DNA of 64,000 bases from Nematostella vectensis (lineage: Eukaryota; Cnidaria; Anthozoa; Actiniaria; Edwardsiidae). Made by a program: the position numbers and the translations under genes. Shown one piece after another: positions 1-16,437 of this stretch (position 1 is its first letter; each line of letters opens with the position of its first letter). The notes under the pieces are model-generated. The model saw only the letters and a list, made by a program, of their open reading frames with translations. It did not search any database and was not told the origin of the DNA. The DNA lies in assembly GCF_932526225.1 (NCBI RefSeq), contig NC_064037.1, positions 14,769,703 to 14,833,702 of the forward strand, given 5' to 3'.

Positions 1-493
1 CTGAATCGATCCGTGTTTTACTACTCTGGGGCCAAATCCTGAGTTTTCCTTTAGACACGCCCCTGGGTATCTACCCCTTTTAAGAAAGACAAAATGGCCG
101 CTTAGGGAGGTGTCTAAATACAGCATTTTGCATGGTGGCCGCTTAATAGCAGATGTAGAGGCTGCCCGAACATGTAGACTTATATAAACGAGAGAACAGA
201 GTATAATTGACTTTATACTTCTGAAAATGCTTTAAGTTACGAATAGAAGATTAAGGTTAGTTTTTTAAACATTAATCATACAGTACTACTCACTCGCATA
301 AGAACCTTGTTTTTTTTCCAGGTTAACCTAAACAGGTTCTTATTTAACGGGTACTATTTTAAATCTTCATCAGGCTACCTAGGTTCTTAAATGGTCATCA
401 AGACCCCTTAAATATATTTTAACTCTTATCATGCTAAAAGTATTGATTTAATAATGATAATTTTCTTAAATAAGAACCTGTTTCAAATTTTAG
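1..493. other. A/T-rich leader, no gene seen
   Basis: No coding region is supported. Several copies of a TAAGAACCT/AGGTTCTTA-type word occur (around 300, 333, 382 and 470). Similar TTCTTA-rich text occurs in PPIL2 intron 6 (about 41060-41480), so this may be an old dispersed repeat. Confidence 0.4.
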
Positions 494-1265
494 GCTAAAT
501 AGGTTTTTAATAGGGTGTAGCAAGGTCTTAATAGGGTGTAGCAAGGTCTTTATAGGGTGTAGCGAGGTCTTTATAAGGTTTATCCAAGTCTTTATAGGTG
601 TATCATGGTCTTTATAGGGTGTAGCATAGTCCTCATACGATGAAGCGAGGTTTTTATATGGTGTAGCATGGTCTTTATAGTGTGTAGCATGGTCTTTATA
701 GGTGTAGCATGGTTTTTATATGGCGTAGCAAGGTCTTTATAGCTTGTAGCGAGGTCTTTGTATGGTGTAGCAAGGTCTTTATAGGGTGTAGCAAGGTCTT
801 TATAGGGTGTAGCATGGTCTTTATAGGGTGTAGCAAGGTCTTTATAGGGTGTAGCAAGGTCTTTATAGGGTGTAGCAAGGTCTTTATAGAGTGTAGCGAG
901 GTCTTTATAGGGTGTAGCATGGTCCTTATATGGTGTGGCAAGGTCTTTATAGGATGTAGCAAGGTCTTTATAGGGTGTAGCATGGTCTTTATAGGGTGTA
1001 GCATGGTCTTTATATGGTGTAGCAAGGTCTTTATAGGGTGTAGCAAGGTCTTTATAGGGTGTAGCATGGTCTTTATAGGGTGTAGCAAGGTCTTTATAGG
1101 GTGTAGCAAGGTCTTTATAGGGTGTAGCATGGTCTTAATAGGGTGTAGCAAGGTCTTTATAGTGTGTAGCAAGGTCTTTATAGAGTGTAGCGAGGTCTTT
1201 ATAGGGTGTAGCAAGGTCTTTATAGGGTGTAGCAAGGTCTTTATAGGGTGTAGCATGGTCTTTAT
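494..1265. repeat. 21-bp minisatellite, left block (about 36 units)
   Basis: Tandem units of 21 bp with core GTGTAGCATGGTCTTTATAG. The main variants are GCAAGG, GCATGG and GCGAGG at one site. Because 21 is a multiple of 3, frames stay open on both strands and give heptapeptides (MLHPIKT on minus, CSMVFIG on plus). These are artefacts of the repeat, not genes. The block stops in register at the microsatellite/retroelement insertion and resumes at 6148. Confidence 0.95.
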
Positions 1266-6147
<4,882 letters not shown>

Positions 6148-8190
6148 TGTAGCATGGTCTTTATAGTGTGTAGCGAGGTCTTTATAGGGTGTAGCGAGGT
6201 CCTTATAGGGTGTAGCATGGTCTTTATAGGGTGTAGCATGGTCTTTATAGGGTGTAGCATGGTCTTTATAGGGTGTAGCAAGGTCTTTATAGAGTGTAGC
6301 GAGGTCTTTATAGGGTGTAGCATGGTCCTTATATGGTGTGGCAAGGTCTTTATAGGATGTAGCAAGGTCTTTATAGGGTGTAGCATGGTCTTTATAGGGT
6401 GTAGCATGGTCTTTATAGAGTGTAGCATGGTCTTTATAGGGTGTAGCATGGTCTTTATATGGTGTAGCATGGTCTTTATATCGTGTAGAATGGTCTTTAT
6501 AGGGTGTAGCAAGGTCTTTATAGGGTGTAGCGAGGTCTTTACAGGGTGTAGCATGGTCTTTATAGGGTGTAGCATGGTCTCTAAAAGGTGTAGCATGTTC
6601 TTTATAGGGTGTAACAAGGTCTTTATAGGGTGTAGCGAGGTCTTTACAGGGTGTAGCATGGTCTTTATAGGGTGTAGCATGGTCTCTAAAGGGTGTAGCA
6701 TGTTCTTTATAGGGTGTAGCAAGGTCTTTATAGGGTGTAGCGAGGTCTTTATAGGGTGTAGCATGGTCTTTATAGGGTGTAGCGAGGTCTTTATAGGGTG
6801 TAGCATGGTCTTTATAGGGTGTAGCAAGGCCTTTTCAGGGTGTAGCAAGGTCTTTATAGGGTGTAGCAAGGTCTTTATAGGGTGTAGCAAGGTCTTTATA
6901 GGGTGTAGTATGGTCTTTATAGGGTGTAGCAAGGTCTCTATAGGGTGTAGCGAGGTCTCTATAGGGTGTTGTGAGGTCTTTATATGGTGTAGCAAGGTCT
7001 TTATAGGGTGTAGCATGGTTTTTATATGGTGTAGCATTGTTTTATAGGGTGTAGCATGGTCTCTATAGGGTGTAGCATGGTCTTTATAGGGTGTAGCATG
7101 GTCTTTATAGGGTGTAGCATGGTCTTTATAGGGTGTAGCATGGTCTTTATAGGGTGTAGCATGGTCTTTATAGGGTGTAGCATGGTCTTTATAGGGTGTA
7201 GCATGGTCTTTATAGGGTGTAGCATGGTCTTTATAGGGTGTAGCATGGTCTTTATAGGGTGTAGCATGGTCTTTATAGGGTGTAGCATGGTCTTTATAGG
7301 GTGTAACATGGTCTTTATACGGTGTAGCAAGGTCTTTATAGGGTGTAGCATGGTCTTTATAGCGTGTAGCTTGGTCTTTATAGGGTGTAACATGGTCTTT
7401 ATAGGGTGTAGCAAGGTCTTTATAGGGTGTAGCATGGTCTTTATAGGGTGTAGCATGGTCTTTATAGGGTGTAGCATGGTCTTTATAGGGTGTAGCGAGG
7501 TCTTTATAGGGTGTAGCATGGTCTCTATAGGGGTAGCATGGTCTTTATAGGGTGTAGCATGGTCTTTATAGGGTGTAGCATGGTCTTTATAGGGTGTATC
7601 ATGGTCTTTATAGGGTGTAGCATGGTCTTTATAGGGTGTAGCATGGTCTTTATAGGGTGTAGCATGGTCTTTATAGCGTGTAGCTTGGACTTTTTAGAGT
7701 GTAGCATGGTCTTTATAGGGTGTAGCAAGGCCTTTATAGGGTGTAGCAAGGTCTTTATAGGGTGTAGCATGGTCTTTATAGGGTGTAGCAAGGTCTTTAT
7801 AGGGTGTAGCATGGTCTTTATAGGGTGTAGCAAGGTCTTTATAGGGTGTAGCGTGGTCTTTATAGGGTGTAGCAAGGTCTTTATAGGGTGTAGCATGGTC
7901 TTTATAGGGTGTAGCATGGTCTTTATAGCGTGTAGCTTGGTCTTTATAGGGTGTAACATGGTCTTTATAGGGTGTAGCAAGGTCTTTATAGGGTGTAGCG
8001 AGGTCTTAATAGGGTGTAGCGAGGTCTTTATAGGGTGTAGCGAGGTCTTTATAGGGTGTAGCGAGGTCTTTATAGGGTGTAGCATAGTCTTTATAGCGTG
8101 TAGCATGGTCTTTATAGGGTGTAGCATGGTCTTTATAGGGTGTATCATGGCCTCTACAGGGTGTAGCATATAGGGTGTAGACTACCAGCC
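6148..8190. repeat. 21-bp minisatellite, right block (about 97 units)
   Basis: Same unit as the left block. Higher-order structure is visible. A five-unit (105-bp) block with unusual variants (CTCTAAA, GCATGTTC, TTTACAG) is present twice in succession at about 6530-6735. A roughly 130-bp variant string at 882-1010 in the left block recurs at 6282-6410. A GCTTGG-containing string recurs near 7370, 7680 and 7930. The array therefore grows by segmental duplication of several units, not only by single-unit slippage. Confidence 0.95.
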
Positions 8191-9293
8191 TACAATTGCA
8201 GTTTTGTGCCTACCGACAATACCAGAGAGTCATAGGGCTCTCTTGGCTTTCTTCTAAAATTAAAGAAAATGTATTAAATTAAGAAGAGATCCTCCAGCAG
8301 ATGCTCTTCTCTGGTATTGTTATATCGAACCGTATCTTGTTTTATTTTAGAAAAGATGATAGAGAATGGACACACATTTACTCTTTCACTGCCATGGGTC
8401 CCAGAGGCTTGTCGCCCCCAGGCCCCAAATAATAGACCGAGCGGTACAAGCGCAGGCCGCCGCTCGACCTCTTGTCGGCATTAACTCGTCTCCCGACCTC
8501 CCTTTAGCATTCGCTTGTCGCCTTTCGGGGTCTTTAACGGTGCGTGAACCTCTGGAACCCAATGTTACCTTTTACAGCCTCTTCCTTTGTGTCGGCCCTG
8601 GGTTATTTAAGAAGGGTGGTAGTTGGGGTCCGTTATCTTTAAATCTGTCCGTGTGCGCCGGATCACCCCTCACACGAGAGTATACACCAAACTTTATTCC
8701 AACGCGAGTTCTTTTCGTACAATAATCCTTGGATTTAAACTTTAACTCGGTAAAACCTAAATACAAACAACAGGTGCATTACAATTGCGGTCTCCAACCC
8801 ACAAAAAGAACATTAAATCAGGGAAATACTAGGTAAATACTCACACTTTGGTCCCTTTTTAACACAAAATACCCTCGTGGGCGGGCGCCGCCATTACTCT
8901 CCCTCGCGAAACAGCTGACCGTCTATTATGCAATCGCGCGATACACTCATTATTTCCGCTTCCGGTACACCGTGTTATTATGAAGTAGATGAATGGTAGC
9001 AATATACACCTATTTCAATAAGAGAATAAGGTTGTACTCGAGAAACGATGTGTTGTAACCCGCGGTGGTTCTTGGATAGCGTATAAATGGCTGAATCCTT
9101 GAATCTGAAAGCCATGTGAATGTTCCTAGAATATAAACAAGAATTCTGGGTCAGTACGCAGCTCTTACAAGCTGCAATTTGATTTGGCAAATGAACAATA
9201 TCCGCACCTGGACACAAAGAACGAGAAGAATAGAGACAAAAGAACTCCTTTGAAGAACAAAGATAATAGGAGACAAAGCAGCTGCGTACTTAC
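8191..9293. other. Intergenic, no supported gene
   Basis: A moderately GC-rich stretch (8366-8960) has a 119-codon plus-strand frame, but its composition is not convincingly coding and I recognise no domain. A TATTTAAG word (8605) and polyadenylation-like words occur, so a degenerate LTR or an untranslated region is possible but not shown. Confidence 0.3.
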
Positions 9294-9427
9294 TCAGTCT
9301 CGTACCCAGACGCCGCGCGAGGCATGACGGTCAGGATGCGGTTTCTGGGTCGGATATCCGTCCTCGCTTTAGGATTCCTGTGGATGTCCACGCAACAGAA
9401 GATAACTACTGGGTACGAGTCTGGTAC
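9294..9427. mobile_element. Small inverted-repeat element (TCTCGTACCCAG ends)
   Basis: CTCAGTCTCGTACCCAG at the left end is matched by an inverted, imperfect copy (CTGGGTACGAGTCTGG) about 110 bp to the right. Size and structure suggest a MITE. No target duplication could be fixed. Confidence 0.4.
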
Positions 9428-9628
9428 TCAGAATTCTACAACTTTTAAAAACTGTATTTTATTTACGCTTATTTGCTTATATTTACTTGATATCATGAAG
9501 CACTGCAGGTTACGATACACAGGTTCTCCGAAGAAGTGCAACCTTATTTGAAATAGGTGTATGCTAAAAGCTCTTTTACGTCTCAAATACGGGAGGTCTT
9601 GTAACAAAATCTACAATGATTAGGGTGT

Positions 9629-9836
9629 AAAGCGCGGTTTACACTGGCGATATCGCGACATAGGCGCGCTCTGTTTTGTGTTCTGATGTTCAAGTGTGTA
9701 CATCCGCGACATAACATCGCCATTTTTGTACACATTACATTTTTATCGACATATTTAAGACTTTTTAATAACGACATAAGAGTCAAAACATTACTTCTCT
9801 CTTATGTCGTTATGTCGCCAGTGATTACCACGCTAA
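9629..9836. mobile_element. MITE with ~30-bp imperfect TIRs
   Basis: The left end AGCGCGGTTTACACTGGCGA is mirrored at the right end (reverse complement AGCGTGGTAATCACTGGCGA). Both continue into a CGACATA(A/G) motif and the interior is A/T-rich. It resembles the element at 40413-40624 (ACACTAGTGACATAATGACA), so the two probably belong to one family. Confidence 0.65.
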
Positions 9837-10108
9837 AAAGAGTCATCTGCTCATAAATCTTCGGAGTAGTATTGAGATCATTTTAATTCTTTTATATAGC
9901 ATGATAAACGACAGCATGTAACCAGAAATTACTTGAAATAAAATTCTCCGATTGATGAAAAATTTGTCTGTGAACTATAACATACTAGTGGTTACCCGTG
10001 AAATATTCACGAAAGGCAATTCTCTGTTGTACAAACACGAGGCTCCTCTATAAAAGGGAAAGCTCATCCCACCCCCGGGCTCAACAACGATCAGTTATCA
10101 ATCAGCCC
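9837..10108. other. Intergenic, nothing recognised
   Basis: A/T-rich sequence with no gene, RNA or repeat that I can support. Confidence 0.3.
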
Positions 10109-10262
10109 CACGGGCGTAGCCAGGGGGTGGCCTTGGGGTCCCCCCCCCCTTATAGCAGCCAAAAATACAGTAAATGTATGAGACATCTAAAATACAGGAA
10201 AAAATTCCTTGAAAGTCACTTTTGGGCCGCCTCCTGTTAGAAAATAACGGCTACGCCTCTGA
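10109..10262. mobile_element. MITE-like element (GGGCGTAGCCAGG ends), copy A
   Basis: The left end CACGGGCGTAGCCAGG and right end GGCTACGCCTCTGAG are inverted. The interior (AAAAATACAGTAAATGTATG) matches, in reverse orientation, the element at 22261-22394. Two copies with the same boundaries make a short transposon family likely. Confidence 0.65.
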
Positions 10263-11507
10263 GCCGTCAATGAGTCAACATGTCAGGAGAATTTCTCTGA
10301 GCTCTAAACTCAAATTTCATATTCTAAACTAAATTAAATATCATTCCTAGACTTGCCCACCTAAAATGTTCCTATTTATAGTAAAATGATGCTATATACC
10401 AAGCTGTGCGTGCTCTAAAATACGAGAGAATAACTTATGCAGATGCGTTAGATTACGAACAGCGCAAAATTAAAATTTTTCCCCGAAAACGTGAGTGGAC
10501 AGCAAATCACTAACTTATCAATCTCTTAACACAACTGTCTTTTTACCTGTGCAACTCCGCGCGCGGCCTATAGTCGCTACGATGATATTTTTGGAGAGGG
10601 ACTTATTGCTGTATACTTTTACCATTAATTCCTGGATATTTTTGAGCTGAATTTACAAAAATAAAAGAAAACAGATACCTCCCCCCTATTTTGAGTTTGC
10701 CTTTCCTAGTGCTTTGCAGTCCCATTTTAATCCCTTGTCGCTATGCTGATACGAGCACAAATTGATGGTCGCTCGTATTTTTCATAAAAAATACAGATGA
10801 GCATATTGGGAGAGTTTCCTAGGACATCATGAACTCTATTTGGGACATAATTGAATGCTGTACTTATGGATATTTGCAAGCAAAGGTGGATTTATGGCGA
10901 TTTTTTCTTGTTTGGCTTTGGCTGGATGAGAAAATAATTTTACAATGAACCACCACAGCTCTGCTATATGCTGTGTTTTCTGAGTCCAAATTGATTTCTA
11001 AATTGTTTACACTGCTATTCTGGGTCTGTGTGACCTGGAATTGATTTGTTTGGCTTTGAGGGAAAAACCGTCTGACTTTGGGGAGAGGAGTGTTGACTGG
11101 CCCTCCCCTCGTGAATTTTTCCCAGGGTCTCCCAGAATGCTTTGCAATCTGTTATGGTATCCAAGTAGTTTCACAAGCTTTCAAGGAGTGGACATTGTGT
11201 TTTGAGGCCATAAAAATCGACCTGGAGGATCAGAATAAAGGTATCTATTTGTGTCTTCAGCTGTGATTGCTGATCTCTCTCCCTTGTGTGGTATTTTGAG
11301 CGTTTTGTTGAGAGGGGTGACTGCTTTTCTTTCCTTGTTCGCTTTGAAATTTATCAAAGAACCTGAGCTATTAATTGGTTAAAGAGTAGTTGCTATCAAC
11401 TTGGTTGGATGCATAACTTCAAAACCATTTATTCCTTAGAGTGATGCCGGAGAATGTTCATCTTGTTGTGTTTATTTTGTATTTTCGCATACAATGCTCA
11501 ACTTTGA
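10263..11507. other. Intergenic, no supported gene
   Basis: No domain, splice-consistent exon or tRNA is visible. A 62-codon frame at 11078 looks random. Confidence 0.3.
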
Positions 11508-11945
11508 ATTATTCTTCGCTTCATTGTGGGTAGTATTGCAATAGAAAACAATTCGCCAATATTTTGTGGTATTGCCGTCTCTGAATTTTAACGTATTTAA
11601 GGAAAATAAGTTTCAGATTTTCCCGCCAAAACTTGGAATTATTCACTCGATTCAATCTCCTTTAGCGCGGCCATTCAAATTTTCAAAGATCTGTAAAAAA
11701 TTCAATTTTCAAACAAATTCAATTTCCTTTTCAGAATTTGAAAGTTTATTTGATATATGATTGATATAAATGAAAGGTTTTAAGAACTTTAAATAATTTT
11801 TCGCTTCATTTTGGGCAGCATTGCAATAGAAAACACTTCGCCAATATTTTGGGTATTTAAGGAAAATACGTAGTTTTAGATTTTCCCGCCAAAACTTGGA
11901 ATTATTCACTCGTTTCAATCTCCTTGAGTTCAAAGTGGCGCCATG
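11508..11945. repeat. Direct duplication of a ~150-bp block with E2F-like words
   Basis: The text at about 11508-11680 recurs at about 11800-11945 with small differences. Shared landmarks are TTCGCTTCATT, TTGCAATAGAAAACA, TCGCCAATATTTT and GATTTTCCCGCCAAAACTTG. Each copy carries TTTCCCGCCAAA, which fits an E2F site, but no gene start is identified beside it. Confidence 0.7.
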
Positions 11946-12198
11946 TAAATTTCGGGCGGTGATTGGATAAAATCACTAAGCGCGCGCAATGTTTTGTGTG
12001 ATGAGTGGCTAAACGATAAAACATTTGCGTTCAACGCATATGTTTGATTATTGATGAAAATGTTTTGATCTTCTTCAAACATTTGTACGTGTTGTGGAAG
12101 CCAATAGAGTGTCATGTTTTGTTGGTGGCTAAAACTTGCGGCTAAATACAGGAATGGCTCCGGATTGTGAATGGCTGAAAGAACAATAGGACATCTTC

Positions 12199-12398
12199 NN
12201 NNNNNNNNNNNNNNNNNNNNNNNNNNNNNNNNNNNNNNNNNNNNNNNNNNNNNNNNNNNNNNNNNNNNNNNNNNNNNNNNNNNNNNNNNNNNNNNNNNNN
12301 NNNNNNNNNNNNNNNNNNNNNNNNNNNNNNNNNNNNNNNNNNNNNNNNNNNNNNNNNNNNNNNNNNNNNNNNNNNNNNNNNNNNNNNNNNNNNNNNNN
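12199..12398. other. Assembly gap (200 N)
   Basis: Exactly 200 undetermined bases. The 25-base text GGCTGAAAGAAC...ACATCTTC occurs immediately before the gap (12174-12198) and again just after it (12402-12426). The flanking contigs may therefore overlap, or the gap may sit in a tandem repeat. Frames crossing the gap are meaningless. Confidence 0.99.
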
Positions 12399-14820
12399 AT
12401 TGGCTGAAAGAACAATAGGACATCTTCGGCAGTCGAAGCGCTACCGAAGTCGTTTCGGAAACGTCGAGCTCCGAAGAGTTGGGATGGGTATCCCAAGAGA
12501 TTGGGTGGGTATCCAGCCACACACCCCCTATTTTAGAGTGAAAAAGAACCACTAAAGAACAGCCACATACAGCTTACAATGGACAATTTATTTGGGACAA
12601 AAGTTGAAAAACACTCATTCATTGCTTTGTGATGTGTATTTATTCAGAATAAGCGGTATTTCTAACGTTTGAGCAATTGAGGGATTCCGCGTTACTATAT
12701 ACCTATAAAAAGAAGTAAAGGCAGGCAGGCTTCGGAGACATGCGATCACAAAGCAATGAGAGTTTATTGTGACCTTTATTCTAGTATATAAGACAATTTG
12801 GACAATTACAGGAGGTGATCAATCGTGAACATACTTGAGCTAGTTACTGGGATTGACTGGGGACTGACTGAGAGGTTGGTAAGCCTTGTGTTGAGATAAC
12901 TTTTGATCCATTTATACTTTCCATCAGCTCATACTACTATAGCGAGATTTCCAGCTGTTATCTTCTCATACATGCTTAACATTTTTCGGCACTGTCATCA
13001 TTACTATCCTCATTATTATTACTGTGTTGACTTTAATTGTTCTTAAATGATCCAATTTATTTAACATGACGGTAAGTTGTCCATGAGGTCATCAAGCAGG
13101 TGGTCTAGGAGGACCCGACCCCACTCCCCGGTCCACCCTCGGTCGAGGAGTACCTCAAGGTAAAATAACAATGTATGATCTTTTTTAAAAAACCTTATCT
13201 CATTTTCAAATTTCAAATTAGATCATATTGAAGAGCAACTCTGAATTCTTTCAGACACCCCAACAACAACGCCATGAGCGGCAGCCGTCAAATGATAAGA
13301 TTCCAGTTTCAGTACAAAGACTCGTAACATAGATGTCAAATGGAAAAATTCATTATAAAAAGTTTGGAACCAAAATAATATCCATGTGCAACAACCCTGG
13401 GTACTAGGAAGGTTCAATTCAGTCCAGGGGTTTGTGTATGAGATACTTGTTGAAAACCAAAACAAGTTGTCAAATCTCAATAAATATCAATTTTTTCTTG
13501 TAGTCTACTGTAGACTCTAGGAAATGTATCGGCTGAACCGACAACATATGCCAGTTCAAAAACTTTGATGGGTTTTTGCGAATCGATCCTCTTGCTTGAG
13601 AAGCGAAGCCCGTACCACACTCTCTTGTGGTTGGATCAAATCTAATATTTGGTTTATCTATCCCATAGTAAGAACCAGAAAACACAAATTCCAAGCTATA
13701 TTCTTACCTAGATGTCGAGAAAAAGGAGCTTATTTTCCTTAGCTCATCGAATTTCAGACACTGAAAGTGTCATCAAAACGTCGTGTCACATGCACTATGA
13801 CAGGTTTCCCCAAAAGTGCACAAATACTAAATAATAGCACATATTTTTTAGGGGGAGCTGACAAAGTCTGACACTCGAAAAACTTAATGGATATTTAAAT
13901 AGATAGTAATGCGCAACTATATCCGTTAACAATTTGCAAAACTTTATCTGTTTTTTTTTTACAAATTCTTTTTTTTTCCAAAAAAAGGGTGTGACATGTC
14001 ACCCCCTGGATCCGCCACTGTTTACACAAAATGGGTGGCTTCATACCCTACAAAGTAGAGAACGTGAAAAACCTTGCTAACAGTAATGGGTCAAAACAAT
14101 CTGGTGTTTTCCACGGTATGTCTATAATAAAATAAAAATATTCAGGCTAAACATATATTTTCTTTTACTTCTCTAGTTTCCCTCTCAAAAAGAATAATTA
14201 ATTATTATATTTAGGACCCATTCTTACAAATTACAATATATTTATTATTGCCGCAAGTAAGGCTAGCCCACAATCTCTTAACCACCACAGAAAATCCGTT
14301 ATAATGCTATAGACGATCAATGGATTGGATCGCGTCTTCTTTGTCAAGTGCTAAACACCATTTTAACTGCTAAGTACTGATAATATGCTGAAAATAATAC
14401 TATGCATTTCGAGGGCCAGTCTAGTTTTAAACAAAATAAAAACATATTCATCAAAAAGCAATAGCAAGTACTGCTAAAATGATTATAGACACTTACGCAG
14501 CTGCTTTTAACTTTGGGCTCCCTGTGCATCTTCTACATTACAAAAGAAATTTCATAGCATGACATTTCCCCCTTCCCTAGCCCTTGTAGTAGTTGTCTAC
14601 CAGTAGGTAGGCATGTGCCTACCCAGGATTTGCTTACGGGGTGCAGAAAAATGTATAACAAGGATTAAGTATAGTATTTGGTGTTTTTTTTAACAGGGCG
14701 AAAGTGGGTGGAGCACAGGGAGTCAATAAGGGGGCACAATTATGAAACATTAAGAAATATTAAAGGGTTGGACATGCCCCCAGTGCCCCACCCTCTGCCT
14801 GTTTAAGGATCACCAAATAC
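12399..14820. other. Intergenic, no supported gene
   Basis: A/T-rich DNA with short random frames. A CCCCCTGGATCCGCCACTG word at about 14003-14021 resembles transposon ends common in invertebrate genomes, but I found no partner end. The stretch 14700-14810 (GGACATGCCCCCAGTGCCCC) resembles text at 55060-55090 and 60650-60680 and is probably a dispersed repeat. Confidence 0.35.
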
Positions 14821-14825
14821 CATAG

Positions 14826-15209
14826 CAGTCCATGTTAGTCAATGGCAAGTTATTGTAGTCAATGCTAACACATAGCACTCCATGGCAGTCAATGGTAAGT
14901 TATGGTAGTCAATGCTAACACATAGCACTCCATGGCAGTCAATGGTAAGTTATGGTAGTCAATGCTAACACATAGCACTCCATGGCAGTCAATGGTAAGT
15001 TGTGGTAGTCAATGCTAACACATAGCACTCCATGGCAGTCAATGGTAAGTTGTGGTAGTCAATGCTAACACATAGCACTCCATGGCAGTCAATGGTAAGT
15101 TGTGGTAGTCAATGCTAACACATAGCACTCCATGGCAGTCAATGGTAAGTTGTGGTAGTCAATGCTAACACATAGCACTCCATGGCAGTCAATGGTAAGT
15201 TGTGGTAGT
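14826..15209. repeat. 50-bp tandem repeat, about 7.5 copies
   Basis: The unit is TAGTCAATGCTAACACATAG followed by CACTCCATGGCAGTCAATGG and TAAGTTGTGG. The copies are nearly identical, differing mainly at TTATGG versus TTGTGG. The period is exactly 50 bp (for example CATGGCAGTC at 14881 and 14931). AGTCAATGGTAAGTT and AGTCAATGCTAAC are related sub-units. The repeats abut directly without spacers, so this is not a CRISPR array. Confidence 0.95.
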
Positions 15210-15979
15210 GGACTTAAACTTTCATGACTTGCAACTGAATTATAGAATCATGGTGTCAAAAACCTGCATAAAGTAATATTTACCTTATCCTCAGAAGTAA
15301 CTCAAAAGGGATACCTTTGCCTTCAATATATATGACAATAGTCTGAAGTACAAGTCTCAAGATACAGAAGTTCAATTAGATAACTGATAAAAAGTATCTG
15401 TTTTACAATCTTCTGATTTATAACCACGAAAATTCATTGATCACTTTTACACATTGAAATAAGTTGTTTTATTAATCTCAAGAAAATGTGATTAAATTAT
15501 CTCTTTTTGGATATTTAAAACTGCTGCATCCATCAACTTGAAGATAGCATTGTATGGTTGCCATTACAATCTTATAGTAGGCTGGGCATGGTAGAAGCTC
15601 CAAACTTTCACATGTTCCCTGGATAAAGTAAATAACATTTTATATAGGCCCCCAAAATACAGGATTTTCTATCCACTTTTCTTTTTATCAAACCTATCAA
15701 TCATCTAAATTAGAACAAAATGAGTTTTCGTTCCAGAAGAAGAGCATGTCCAGGCCTCAACACCCCCTCCCTCCCCCCAACAGTATTATCCCTTATGAAA
15801 ATGAAACAGACATACACTTTTCTTGTTTAAGATTCAAGAATGTATGTGAAAGTATGTCATTTAGGAAGAGCTAAGGCCTACAGCTCAAAGTTCCAAAAAT
15901 CCTATTATCATCCGTATGCATATCTGGTTGTGAAACAGCCGCATTTGTCAAAAAGCCTCCTAGCCATACCAAACCTCAC
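15210..15979. other. Intergenic or downstream intron of the minus-strand gene
   Basis: No exon can be recognised. If the gene starting at 16437 is spliced at 15980, this stretch is its first intron. Confidence 0.3.
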
Positions 15980-16437
15980 TGTACAACACAACATAAGCGG
16001 TCATCTTTGTAAACAGAACTCAACAGCAACAAACTCTCCTTTAGTTGAAAGGACTTGTGATCCGCATCAACCATGATCCACTCGTCGAAATTCTTACTTC
16101 TCGAGTAGAATTTCGTTAGCTCTTCAAAGTGTGAATAGCTCAGTTTCTCTACGTCTTGCTCGGTGATTATGACCATATCTTTGTCTATCTCTGCGCCATT
16201 TTGCGTTTCCTCTGACTCGGAAAGTGACTCAATCGGTGGAATAACCACATCTGCGTTTATCTCAACCATGTCATCGTCTTCGGTTGTTGTCCACTGGTAA
16301 GTCGGTATAGAGAGACGGCTCGTTTCGAACTCGTCCAAGTTGCTGACACGTTCTCCATTTTCTTCATCCAAAGGCAAATCCACGTCAAGACTAGGAACAA
16401 TTTCCTTGACTTCAATATCGCCATTTTCTGTTGCCAT
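15980..16437 (-). CDS. Unrecognised acidic protein, probable first coding exon
   Basis: An open frame starts at ATG 16437 (MATENGDIEVKEIVPSLDVD) and stays open for 153 codons. The product is strongly acidic and Ser/Glu/Asp-rich, with a more ordered tail that includes FEELTKFYSRSKNFDEWIMV. The frame ends in TGA at 15976-15978, but that stop lies inside GTGAGG, a good splice-donor match. The exon therefore probably ends at 15980 and the protein continues in an exon I could not find. Otherwise it is a 153-residue single-exon protein. No signal peptide or membrane segment is visible and I do not recognise the family. Codon use and length argue against a chance frame. Confidence 0.55.

Noticed and set aside
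6148-8173. Long heptapeptide frames on both strands (MLHPIKT, CSMVFIG)
   Set aside because: Direct consequence of the 21-bp unit; no conserved coding signal, and variants are not biased to silent positions.
8366-8725. 119-codon plus-strand frame
   Set aside because: No domain, no splice context and composition not clearly coding.
14826-15209. Possible CRISPR-like array
   Set aside because: Contiguous 50-bp tandem repeat without spacers in a eukaryotic genome.
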